64,000 nt of DNA. Origin: Sporomusa sphaeroides DSM 2875 (GTDB lineage: Bacteria; Bacillota; Negativicutes; Sporomusales; Sporomusaceae). This document shows positions 37,201-45,519 of the stretch, in pieces. Numbering within the stretch: the stretch's first letter is position 1; each line of letters starts with the position of its first letter. The notes below the pieces were generated by a model, which was not told where the DNA came from, ran no database searches, and saw nothing but the letters and a program-made list of their open reading frames with translations. The stretch spans positions 2,572,501 through 2,636,500 of the forward strand of contig NZ_CP146991.1 in NCBI RefSeq assembly GCF_001941975.2. The letters are read 5' to 3'. The position numbers were made by a program, and so were the translations under genes.

Positions 37201-40200
37201 GATACAATGTGCCTGTGCCGTCAGGCCGGCCAATAATGATTTTTCCGTCGCCGCGATCCCTAAATACCCGCTTGGCTGTAGTGCCGTCAAAATATCCCGA
37301 CTTCAGGAACAGTCCATCTCCTTCTTTTGTTTCACCAAGATACAAGTCCCGTTCCTTAGTCAGAGTCTGCAGGATCAGATCACCGGTACCGGAAATCGGA
37401 GCCTGTGCTTGATTGTCATTACCTGCCAGCTCAAGATTATCCACCGTCAGCGTCAGTGTACCGCTGCCGGTATCAATGGTACTGTTGGTTTCGGTCGTCA
37501 GCGTGACTGTCCGGAATTCCAGGTTGTTATTGCCGGCCGTAATGGAAGCGTTTTCCTTTACGGTAATGCTGCCGCCAGTTCCCGGTGAGCGGATGGTGGT
37601 CGGGTCAACAAAGGTCAGACTGCCGCCGATTTCTACCGCGCCGGTACCGTCCTCACGTCCCAGGTAAACGTGCTCAAAGCCGTCCTTGAAAATCTGGTCG
37701 TTAAACAAGCCTGCGCCTAGCTGCAGCGTGCCTGCGCCGGTGCCAATACCCAGCGTGGCGGCGGAATTATACTGCTGCACATTCAGGGTACCCTTACCTT
37801 GTACGATGCCGCCGCCCAAAGTCATCTTGTCTGCTGTCAGCGTGATATTGCCATTTGTCGCGTGCGTCGCTTTAATGTCCTTGTTTACTGTCAGCCCAGC
37901 CGCCTCAGTAGTCTCCAGCACCACCGCATCGCCGCTGCCGCTGGCAGTAATGCCGCTTACCGTACCGTTGGCGGGAGTCGCTATTTCACCAATTGTCAGC
38001 GATTCGGCTCTTACCTTGACCTGCTGCGCGTTGGCAGCCAGTGTGCCGATTTTGTTAGCAGAGGCGGTCAGGTTATAAGTTCCGCCTTGCAAGGCCAGGC
38101 TGCCGGCAGTAATGATTCCGTCTGTCTGACTGGCTGAGTTGCTGGCATTCAACGCCAGTGTTTTGCCATCCAAATTGGCATTGCCTTCAAAGATAATATT
38201 TTGGGCAATCAGGGTAGTATTTTGTCTGAAAGAACCAAGATCAAAATTATTTACATAGATACTACCTTGATTGGTATTGCCGATACGGTAATGATCGAAG
38301 GTGGTATCAAAGGTATTGGTTAATAAATTATTTGTCAGCCACAAGCTTCCTGTCCCATGCTGTACATTGCCCAGGGAAATAACCTTACCACCATTATAGG
38401 TGGCGATACCCAGTGTACCGGAGCCTTTGACGGTCTTGGAACCTGTCAGACTGCTCAGGTCATTGGTATACAGATTAATTGTACCGCTGCCGGCGTCAAT
38501 GACACCTGTGCCAGAGGAATTGTTGATTTTATTAGCTTTCAGTGTGACTTTATTCGAGCCGTTTACGTTCAGACCACCACTGCCGATTTTGATCTCACCG
38601 GTAGCGCCGTTTTGAACGGTGACACTGTTATCGACGCTGACGCCGTCAATGGTAACAAGGCCAGTGCCGCTTGCATTGCCTAAAGTCAAGTCTTTAAACT
38701 CATTGCCGAATAAGCCGCCGTTAAGCTGTGCCTGAGTAATGACCAGGCCAGTGCCGCTGCCGTTATTATTCACGTCAAGAGTTACCGCCGCATCGCGCGG
38801 CCCCAGATTCAGAGTGCCCTTGCCAGTGATGTTGGCTATGCTGTCTGACGTTTCGGTCAGCTTATTTGCCGCAAGAGTAAACTTGCTTTCCACATCGCTG
38901 CCGAGATCAATTTTAGCATTTGCTCCCAGCGCCAATTCATTGCCGCTGACTGTGACGTTTGCATTGCTGCCATTGATCGCGATGCTCGCACTGTCATTCA
39001 AAGTGACTGTATTACCGGCCGTAATATTGACTATTGCGCCACTGCCGCTCACTGTCAGACTCTTGCCGCTGTTCATGGTAAAGTTGCCGCCGCTGATATC
39101 CACCTCTGTACCGTCGCCGCTAATACCTACATTGCCTTGTACCGTCACACCGTAACTGCCTGCCCCGGAAGCCACTTTTACCGATTTATTGATGCTGCCC
39201 TCGTCAAAATACACATCCTGCTTGCCGGTAACCGCAAATTCCCTGAAGCCGGTGAGCACATTATTAATTGCCGTATAGGTGATCTTATAGCCGCCGCCGG
39301 CAGTGTCATAGGTATCGCTGATATAGATGTCTTTAGTGTCAGGCACCTTGATGGTCAGATCGCCGGTACCGTTCACTTTTCCTGCCAGACCGCCCAGACC
39401 ACTCTTCAGGTCAAGATGAAGGTTACGAACGTATATGTTGGAACCGTTGGGCAAGGTGGCCTGATCGGCGGTGATGGACAGGTCTTTATAGGGGGAAGCC
39501 GAGCCTATCTTAACCGTGCCGGACAGGTTGGCATTGGCCGTCGTCCTGATGTCCAGATTGGATGAGAAAGTAGTATTATGAATATTGATATTGCTGCTAT
39601 GATCGACTGTATCAAGTTTTTCTGTCAGGCGTCCCAGGATGATTTTACTATAATCGCCGCCCAGTACACCGCCAGGATTGAAATAGTCCGATTGCAGGTA
39701 GAGGTCAGAGTTGTTATCCACGCCGCCCACCTGAATGGTCTTGGTGGGAGTCAGGCTGTAGAGGTGAAACTCACCGCCAGTCCGTACGTTCTTGTTCACC
39801 GTCATGCGGTCTGTTGCCAATTCTACCTTGCCGGTGGCGGTAATACCGTCAACACCGCCCACTGTGCCGATGCTCAAGTCTGTCCCATTATACAGCTTCA
39901 GGCTGCCCACCTTAGCCGCAACGGTGCCGATGGCATTGGTGGCGGAGGATAGGTTAAACGCGCCGCTGCCATTGCCATCCAGCAGCAGGTTGTCTACAGA
40001 CAATGCTGATAAATCATCCTGAGTCAGCGATTTAACCTTGAAGGTCAGGGTCTTACCGGTCGTCCCGGTGATAGTGGCCCCATTATTAATGGTTGCCACG
40101 CCGCCGGGACTGCGCACCGTCAGGTTAGTGGCCGGTACCGTAAAGCTGTCAACCGATACCGCACCGGTGCCATTCTCATGGCCAATGGTGACATTGGTGA

Positions 40201-43200
40201 ACTGGCCGGCGGCAATTTTTGTCATCCCATCATTATCTACCGACAGCTTGCCGGCATCAGCCGTACCGCCGATTTGCAGTCCCCGTCCGAGTGTTTTCGG
40301 AGCAATGAACAATTGTCCGCCGGTTACAGCGTCAAACTTGGCATTGGTCCAGTTGGTAATGGCATCCGCACTCAAAATCAGGTCGCCGCTGCCTGCTTCG
40401 ACAATGGCCGTATTGGTAAAGTCAATCGTGCCGGCATCCAGCTTCAATTCCTTGTTATTTGTCCGCAAGTCAGCGCCTGTGGCAAAGGTAATCCGGCCGG
40501 TTGCACCGCCGGCTTGAACGGTCAGTTTGTCCTGTACGGCAAGCTGGCCGACATTAACTGTACCTGAGCCGTCCGTCCGGCCGATGATGATTTCACTGAA
40601 GCCGGGAGTAAACCGATTAAAACTTGCTTGTGTTATCTGTAAATCGCCGGTGCCGGTGCCCACACCAATCGTGCCGTTTGCCGTTGAGGTATCAATAATT
40701 AATTTCCCTATACCGGATACCGCACCGTTCATCGCTCCCCAAGTGTTTGACCGGAAGTGAATATCCCCGGCACCGGCCATAACCTTAGCGGTAGTATTAG
40801 CCAGTTCAAGCTTGCCGGTCTGTGCCGTCAGCGCGACCTTGCCTCCCTTACTGTCAACAATGCCGTTATCCAGGACAATATCCTTCCCGGCGTTAAAAGT
40901 TACATTCAGCTTGCCGGCGGCCGCACCGATGGTTGCACCGGAATCAACTGCGATATTGCCGCTGCCGGTGTTAGCGGCATCAACAGTCAGTGTATTCGTT
41001 CCGCTGCGGCTGGTAATATTCTTGCTGATGGTAACACCGCCGGCAGTCGATTTCAGTGTGCTGTCGCCGGCAATCGACAGACCGTTGGCGCCTCCTGCCT
41101 CACCTACGATAAAGCTACCGGCATTGGTAAAGGCTACGCTTTTCACAGTGCCTGCCAAAATACCGACCGCATTGGCGCCGCTTAAGCTAAACACAGCATT
41201 ATTGCCCAGCAGGTTCAGTTCGCCTGCCGTGATGACGCCCGTGCCACCGCTGTCAGCGCCAGTTTTCAGCGTTACCGTATTGGTTCCGGCGTTGAGCACA
41301 CCGGCAATGTTTATCTTGCCGTTTGTGCCAGTTGCTTGCAGTGTCACGTCATTGCCGAAGGTGGCGTTGTTGACAGTGATAGTGCCAGTACCGGAATTAT
41401 GACCAATTACGGTTTTGTCATAGCTTTTAAATACTGAACTGGCATTGCCGGAGAACAGATTTCCTGTTAAATCCAGGCCACTACTGCCAGACGTACCGAC
41501 AAAGATATTACGGCTAGCATCTTTGGTTTGCAGCGTCAGCGTACCGCCTGCACTGCCTGTTACCCGCGCTGCGCTGTCAAATGTCATAGCATTGCCAATC
41601 AGCGTGGCATTTGCTGCCACTATAGCAGCGCCACTCTGCAGTGCAATCGCCGTGCCGTTGCCGTTGGTTTGTGTATTTTCACCGCTAACTGTCAGCAGCC
41701 CCGCTCCGGCATCAATGGTACCGCTCAGCTTGACACCAACGCCGCCGCTCGCTACGTTGTCTTTCTTGCCGTAAATGCTGATAGCGCCGCCGCCGCTGTT
41801 TAACTCACCAGTCAGCGACACACCCACCGCATCGGTGGTATTGGAGTTAGTTAAGCCATACAGGGTAATACTGCCGCCACCAGTGGTGATGCTGCCCTGA
41901 ATATCCACGCCGGGTATAGCATTATTTGTCGTGTTTTTAGCATAGCCGGTTATGCCGGTGCCGCCATGGAGCAGTACCGTGCCGCCGTTGGTCATAATCT
42001 GCTTGCCGCTGTTTAGCTTGATCGCGCCGCCGGCTGTGTTGTCGAAATCGGCATGCAGATCCAGGTTTAGCTTGCCGCTGCTAGAAGTGATGCCGGCATC
42101 AACAGTGATATTATTATGTGCTTTTAAAGTCAGCGTTGCGTCACCGCCGACAGTCTTGATAATATTACTGCTCACCGTAATATTGCCGTCTTCGGTTTCG
42201 CCGCCGGTTGTTGTGGTAGTGATTGTCACACCGGTGCCTGTATTTAACGCGCCGCTGACCGCAGCTGCGCTGACAGCCGGACCGCTCAGGCCGCTGCCGC
42301 TGTCGCTGATGATCACATTAATCGGATCAAGCAGCCATTCGCCGCCCTGGCCATTGGACGCTGAAGCGTTCACACTGGCGGTATTTCCCACCGCCAGCAC
42401 ATGGCCGGAGGTCTCAACCTTGCCGCCGTCGCCGCCGTTTGCACCGCCTCTGGCGCTGACCGCGCCGTTAAAGCGGGTAGTACCGTCCGACCAGACAGCT
42501 ACCGTGCCGCCCTTGCCGTTATCAATGGCGTCAGCCGCAATGGCTGCTCCGTTATGTACTGTGACAGTCCGGGCATGAGGCGCGTCGCCCGTCCCCTGCC
42601 AGTCGCCGCCGACGCGGATGTAACCGCCGCCGGTACTGCCGGTGACGTCAAGCTGCGTGCCTTCAGCCAGCGTAATATCCTTGCCAAAGATATCAATATT
42701 GCCGCCCTTGCCGGTCACGGCAGAGGCGTCAATGATGCCGGAATTATGCACCGTGCCGTCAACGGCGTGTAGGGTTACGCTGCCGGCTGCACCGTCCAGG
42801 CTCCTGGCACGGATGATACCATTCTGGTTAACAACGGCGGAAGTCAGGTCCTGTCCGGCTTTGGCCGTCATCAGGACAAGGCCGCCGTCGGCTTCGATAA
42901 GTCCTTTGTTGTCAGCTACGGCCTTGAGCGCGCCTTCGCCAAGGGCAAGTTGCACCTTGCCGTCACCGTTAAAGTCGAGGGTGGCTTGATTCCCGGCGCC
43001 TAAGATGACACTGCCTTTTTTGGCCACAATGATGCCTTCATTTTTCACTTCCGGCGCCAGAAGAGCAACCAAGCCCTGATTTTCGGCAACAATCTGCCCC
43101 TGATTAATGACACTGCCTGAACTGCCTTGATTGGCGAAAGCATAACGGCCGGCCATGAAATCGGCATCGGTGATGCTAAGCGTTGTGGCCACCAGACCGC

Positions 43201-43636
43201 CGACGTTGACTTGCGCGCCGGGGGCGAAATAGACGCCGTTCTGGTTAACCAGAAATACTTTGCCGTTGGCCGACAGTTTGCCGAATATGGCGGATGGATT
43301 GTTGCCGATAACGCGGTTGAGGGCTATCGAATTGGCTCCCGGTTGGAAGAACCGTACGGCTTCATGGGGGGCAATGCCGAAGGACTGCCAGTTGATGGCT
43401 GCCAGGGCAGTCTGCTGTTGAATGGTCATGACCGAACCAGCCTGATTGATAATGGCCGAACCGGCTGTTACCTGACCGTCTGCCGGCATTGCTCGCACCG
43501 GCATAGGAGCCAATCCATTCCATAGGAAAACTGCCGCAGCCGCTAGTTGGGTACATTTTTTCAAAATATTTTTCAGACTGTTTTGCGCTTGCATTCGGCG
43601 CAGCCGGGCGCGGCGTTGTTTTCGTGAAATACGCAT
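34295..43636 (-). CDS. Giant two-partner-secretion exoprotein (TpsA)
   Basis: 3113 residues. An Arg/Lys-rich extended signal (1-50, ending VRAMPADG) is followed by a TPS/haemagglutinin N-domain (about 55-300, with NQNGVYFAPGAQVNVGGL) that TpsB recognises. The middle is a beta-helix with a degenerate repeat around IGRxDGTGxV at about residues 745, 1015, 1155, 1335, 1655, 1790, 1990, 2135 and 2270. Then come three YDG/MBG domains (about 2600-2690, 2695-2775, 2780-2875; each with VT-A-D--K-YDG), a Pro-rich linker, and a 170-residue C-terminal domain. It is probably a surface adhesin. ATG 43636 follows AAGGAGG; an earlier in-frame ATG (43657) overlaps that site. Confidence 0.88.
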   Translation of the reverse strand: MRISRKQRRARLRRMQAQNSLKNILKKCTQLAAAAVFLWNGLAPMPVRAMPADGQVTAGSAIINQAGSVMTIQQQTALAAINWQSFGIAPHEAVRFFQPGANSIALNRVIGNNPSAIFGKLSANGKVFLVNQNGVYFAPGAQVNVGGLVATTLSITDADFMAGRYAFANQGSSGSVINQGQIVAENQGLVALLAPEVKNEGIIVAKKGSVILGAGNQATLDFNGDGKVQLALGEGALKAVADNKGLIEADGGLVLMTAKAGQDLTSAVVNQNGIIRARSLDGAAGSVTLHAVDGTVHNSGIIDASAVTGKGGNIDIFGKDITLAEGTQLDVTGSTGGGYIRVGGDWQGTGDAPHARTVTVHNGAAIAADAIDNGKGGTVAVWSDGTTRFNGAVSARGGANGGDGGKVETSGHVLAVGNTASVNASASNGQGGEWLLDPINVIISDSGSGLSGPAVSAAAVSGALNTGTGVTITTTTTGGETEDGNITVSSNIIKTVGGDATLTLKAHNNITVDAGITSSSGKLNLDLHADFDNTAGGAIKLNSGKQIMTNGGTVLLHGGTGITGYAKNTTNNAIPGVDIQGSITTGGGSITLYGLTNSNTTDAVGVSLTGELNSGGGAISIYGKKDNVASGGVGVKLSGTIDAGAGLLTVSGENTQTNGNGTAIALQSGAAIVAANATLIGNAMTFDSAARVTGSAGGTLTLQTKDASRNIFVGTSGSSGLDLTGNLFSGNASSVFKSYDKTVIGHNSGTGTITVNNATFGNDVTLQATGTNGKINIAGVLNAGTNTVTLKTGADSGGTGVITAGELNLLGNNAVFSLSGANAVGILAGTVKSVAFTNAGSFIVGEAGGANGLSIAGDSTLKSTAGGVTISKNITSRSGTNTLTVDAANTGSGNIAVDSGATIGAAAGKLNVTFNAGKDIVLDNGIVDSKGGKVALTAQTGKLELANTTAKVMAGAGDIHFRSNTWGAMNGAVSGIGKLIIDTSTANGTIGVGTGTGDLQITQASFNRFTPGFSEIIIGRTDGSGTVNVGQLAVQDKLTVQAGGATGRITFATGADLRTNNKELKLDAGTIDFTNTAIVEAGSGDLILSADAITNWTNAKFDAVTGGQLFIAPKTLGRGLQIGGTADAGKLSVDNDGMTKIAAGQFTNVTIGHENGTGAVSVDSFTVPATNLTVRSPGGVATINNGATITGTTGKTLTFKVKSLTQDDLSALSVDNLLLDGNGSGAFNLSSATNAIGTVAAKVGSLKLYNGTDLSIGTVGGVDGITATGKVELATDRMTVNKNVRTGGEFHLYSLTPTKTIQVGGVDNNSDLYLQSDYFNPGGVLGGDYSKIILGRLTEKLDTVDHSSNINIHNTTFSSNLDIRTTANANLSGTVKIGSASPYKDLSITADQATLPNGSNIYVRNLHLDLKSGLGGLAGKVNGTGDLTIKVPDTKDIYISDTYDTAGGGYKITYTAINNVLTGFREFAVTGKQDVYFDEGSINKSVKVASGAGSYGVTVQGNVGISGDGTEVDISGGNFTMNSGKSLTVSGSGAIVNITAGNTVTLNDSASIAINGSNANVTVSGNELALGANAKIDLGSDVESKFTLAANKLTETSDSIANITGKGTLNLGPRDAAVTLDVNNNGSGTGLVITQAQLNGGLFGNEFKDLTLGNASGTGLVTIDGVSVDNSVTVQNGATGEIKIGSGGLNVNGSNKVTLKANKINNSSGTGVIDAGSGTINLYTNDLSSLTGSKTVKGSGTLGIATYNGGKVISLGNVQHGTGSLWLTNNLLTNTFDTTFDHYRIGNTNQGSIYVNNFDLGSFRQNTTLIAQNIIFEGNANLDGKTLALNASNSASQTDGIITAGSLALQGGTYNLTASANKIGTLAANAQQVKVRAESLTIGEIATPANGTVSGITASGSGDAVVLETTEAAGLTVNKDIKATHATNGNITLTADKMTLGGGIVQGKGTLNVQQYNSAATLGIGTGAGTLQLGAGLFNDQIFKDGFEHVYLGREDGTGAVEIGGSLTFVDPTTIRSPGTGGSITVKENASITAGNNNLEFRTVTLTTETNSTIDTGSGTLTLTVDNLELAGNDNQAQAPISGTGDLILQTLTKERDLYLGETKEGDGLFLKSGYFDGTTAKRVFRDRGDGKIIIGRPDGTGTLYQIGTTGFTDTVIIRQASETTSTGKVNVRGKINTNDNDFTVESKWVDIDAKINAGTGDVSLTADKLTIAKGSKIKSSGDLTIKTYSEETNINLGSGGGTADLNLDSGWFDGKDRVFEDGFKNINIGRDDGTGTITVNDNFKVTDNLTIKNGSGTVTVTTGKNLDLSGNNLTVTTKEGAITVPGTVTNVETLTATSTTNTISFSSKGNTIDKLGNITAGKGIDIKDSGGLTISGTVDGNTTGASGQNITVWTKDGNLVLGENGKVVSYGDTPVYLTAEGGHFTNNNTRTNSKDMIDPGSSRWVISTEDSLGDNYGKLTGDFRRYGTDYDQVTTLPGTYVGNGTTHKYQPVAKIYGEKMYGSGNAEFFNGGQFKVEIAGWVDRKALDDAFLGDWNTDQKESTKYNWGSGVGSGTKPGVNYRDGVKGTAYGTGNGDAALQVVYNGLNPLNYKVETEFYVMPKEVTVTAKDYSKIYDGQHYTGSNGFTGGNGWDYSGFISGENVSNVGLSGTVKFGGGSADNAKNAGEYIIGIDEANSNLAANNYSFKYVDGILEITKKEVTVKAGDQTKVYDGKTYSGGAGDMSYDGFVAGEDKGVIKKGSVWDTGGANKAVGNYTLNIDGDFEADNYTFTYENGMLTITPKEVTVTANDHKKTYDGSAYVSGTHEARYSGFVAGEGDASGAASGIITSGSVKYGGTADGAINVGDYIIDIDGDFKADNYTFKYVDGTLTITRAGLSPEEIAQREAQTTTQPKPGNPSGITPGLPGSGTPFPALPEWPDMTPPVNTGSIPGLPSGVTGDVTIQTGGSSSNHIFATENGGFALRLDRPAGEERDIAGERRTSGAVPVLYANSGEQKLDGIYTINYNPDKLSILPSAQSVTIPRLDEVAPDVNKGFSMVYKTEATGSFEVAFGNGIVTVHPLDQQALTTINGDNREPGKAVLATGILTAVEDLGVMPDQIRAIYIFMEINSQNK

Positions 43637-43675
43637 AGTTGTTGACCTCCTTTTCATAGTATCCGGCAGTTTCGA

Positions 43676-45307
43676 TTAGAAGAATTTATATAACTGAAAC
43701 CAAAAGCGCCCCGACTTATCGTCATCAGATTGCGCTTCTTCGGAACCAAGCTTCCACGAATAATGCAGGCGGGCCGCCCAATTGTTTTCCCGGCTCCAGT
43801 TAACCCCCACACCCATACCGGAAAGTGACCGGCGGTTGGATTCGGTACTGATAGCCAGAGGATATTTATTCTGCGAAACTGAACCGGCATCTACGAAAGT
43901 GATGAGCTGCCAGGTGTCTTTTGCCCCTTCTTTGGCCGGCAGGTTCCAACGCAATTCGGCCATTCCCATCCAGCCCTCATCCCCGGATGCTTCGCCAACA
44001 GGGTAAGCGCGGACTCCGTAGGGACCGCCCAGATACATTTTTTCTGACGGATCCAGGTTCTCGTCCGCCCATTGATAGCTATAGGTCAGGTAGAGAGCCA
44101 GGCGTTCGCGAATATGCTGCAAACGTGTAAGATTGAGGTTGTACTTGCCGAATGAACCGTTAGTGTGCAGGCCGGTAACCGCGTCGGCGTCAGCAAGCCG
44201 GCTGTCTGCATCGCGCAGGTCAAGATCGCCTTTGGTGTAGGTAAAGGAATAAGTATTGCTGCCGCCGCCCTGCCAGGTGTCCAACGTATCGCCGTTGATA
44301 CCAATGACCCAGTTGTTGGCGTGCTTGCGGCTTTTGTAGTTAAGCAGTTCCACTTCATCTTTCAGGTCCTTGGAGTCAAAGCGAATTTGGCCATACCAGT
44401 TGGCATTGCGGGAACGTTGAAGGTTTTTCTGATACGACAGGCTGAGTGTGTCGGCTGTGCCGGTGATCCCCAAGACGGTAAAGGGCCCGCCTAAGAGATA
44501 ATTTGATCTGGCATAACTGATGCCAAACCGGCTGCCCTGATCAAGCGCCGGAGTGGTATAGGAGATGCTGCCGTTTTTCTGGCCGTTGCCGGTATACAGG
44601 CCGCTGACAGTCAACAGGTCGCCTTCTTTGAAGGGATTGGCCCGGTTGACCAGCGCCGTATACTGAGTTCGACCGGTATAGCGGTAGCCGCCATTGTCCA
44701 CCCCCACATAACCCCAGGTTTCCTTGCCTTCCGGCTTTACGTTGATGGTCAGGGTGGTGGTCCCCGGCTGAGACCCGGCCTGCAAGGAAGTCTTGGCTTC
44801 CGCACCTGCCAGATCACCGATCAGCCATACCGCCCGTTCAAGGCTCTTTTTTTCCACAATGGCGCCGCTGGCTACTTTGCCCAGTTCCCGCTTGATGGCA
44901 TTGTCATGGATCTTTGTTGCATTATTGATAATAACCTGATCATACCGGCCAGGTTCAATCGCGATATTGATCTGGCCGTTGGCAAAATCCTGGGCCGGAA
45001 TGTAGGCAAAGGCCACAAAGTAGCCCTTGGAACGCAAATAACGAGTAATGCTATCGGCTTGCTGTTCCAAATCCTTGATAGTAGCCGGTTTGCCAATGCT
45101 ATCGTCCAATAAGGCTGCCAAATCACTGTCAGTTGCCAGCTCCTGCCCGCCGCTGAAGCGGTACTGGCTGACGACAACTGTCGGGCTATCTCCCCCTTGC
45201 CCGGCAGCATGACCGGCAGGCATAAATAAGCCTGTCCCCATCAGCAGGGCAACCGCAATAATCGCTATTTTTCTTGTTTTTTTCCCATATCTATGGCTTC
45301 GACTCAT
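43676..45307 (-). CDS. TpsB outer-membrane secretion porin (ShlB/FhaC family)
   Basis: 543 residues. A signal peptide (cut near GHAAGQ, residue 35) leads into POTRA domains (about 45-200, RFSGGQELATDSDLAALL and YIPAQDFANGQINIAIEPG) and a 16-strand beta-barrel whose end carries the terminal aromatic residue (FQLYKFF). It secretes the neighbouring TpsA across the outer membrane. GGAG lies before the ATG. It is upstream of tpsA with a 39-base gap, so both are in one operon with the 91-residue gene. Confidence 0.93.
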   Translation of the reverse strand: MSRSHRYGKKTRKIAIIAVALLMGTGLFMPAGHAAGQGGDSPTVVVSQYRFSGGQELATDSDLAALLDDSIGKPATIKDLEQQADSITRYLRSKGYFVAFAYIPAQDFANGQINIAIEPGRYDQVIINNATKIHDNAIKRELGKVASGAIVEKKSLERAVWLIGDLAGAEAKTSLQAGSQPGTTTLTINVKPEGKETWGYVGVDNGGYRYTGRTQYTALVNRANPFKEGDLLTVSGLYTGNGQKNGSISYTTPALDQGSRFGISYARSNYLLGGPFTVLGITGTADTLSLSYQKNLQRSRNANWYGQIRFDSKDLKDEVELLNYKSRKHANNWVIGINGDTLDTWQGGGSNTYSFTYTKGDLDLRDADSRLADADAVTGLHTNGSFGKYNLNLTRLQHIRERLALYLTYSYQWADENLDPSEKMYLGGPYGVRAYPVGEASGDEGWMGMAELRWNLPAKEGAKDTWQLITFVDAGSVSQNKYPLAISTESNRRSLSGMGVGVNWSRENNWAARLHYSWKLGSEEAQSDDDKSGRFWFQLYKFF

Positions 45308-45334
45308 GATTAATCTCCATCCCTCCCTCGAAAT

Positions 45335-45369
45335 ATGACAAACTATGTCATGGTAATGATAGAATTATA
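45335..45369 (-). promoter_or_regulatory. Promoter -10 and inverted repeat upstream of tpsB
   Basis: On the minus strand a TATAAT (plus 45364-45369) lies about 57 bases before the tpsB ATG, without a clear -35. Just downstream is a perfect 17-bp inverted repeat ATGACA-AACTA-TGTCAT (45335-45351), at about +6 to +22, where a repressor would block transcription. The controlling protein is unknown. Confidence 0.4.
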
Positions 45370-45459
45370 CAAAAATAATACTGCTTTTACATTATCTCTA
45401 TGGATGGAATTTCCATCACTCAAATATCCCTCAGAGATAAGCAACGGAAATAGAAAAAG

Positions 45460-45480
45460 AACCTGGCTTTAAGCCAGGTC
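45460..45480 (-). terminator. Intrinsic terminator after the RND pump gene
   Basis: AACCTGGCTT / AAGCCAGGT forms a tight 9-bp stem; on the minus strand it is followed by TTCTTTTTC, about 40 bases beyond the permease stop codon. It ends the RND operon before the tps operon begins. Confidence 0.8.
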
Positions 45481-45519
45481 CCTTTTCCCCATGTAAATCG
45501 TAAATGAAATGGTAATATA

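Noticed and set aside
35219..37588. A 789-codon open frame on the plus strand opposite tpsA
   Set aside because: It lies wholly antisense to tpsA, whose repeats leave the opposite strand free of stops. It has no signal, domain or ribosome site, and its repetitive composition mirrors the repeats of tpsA.
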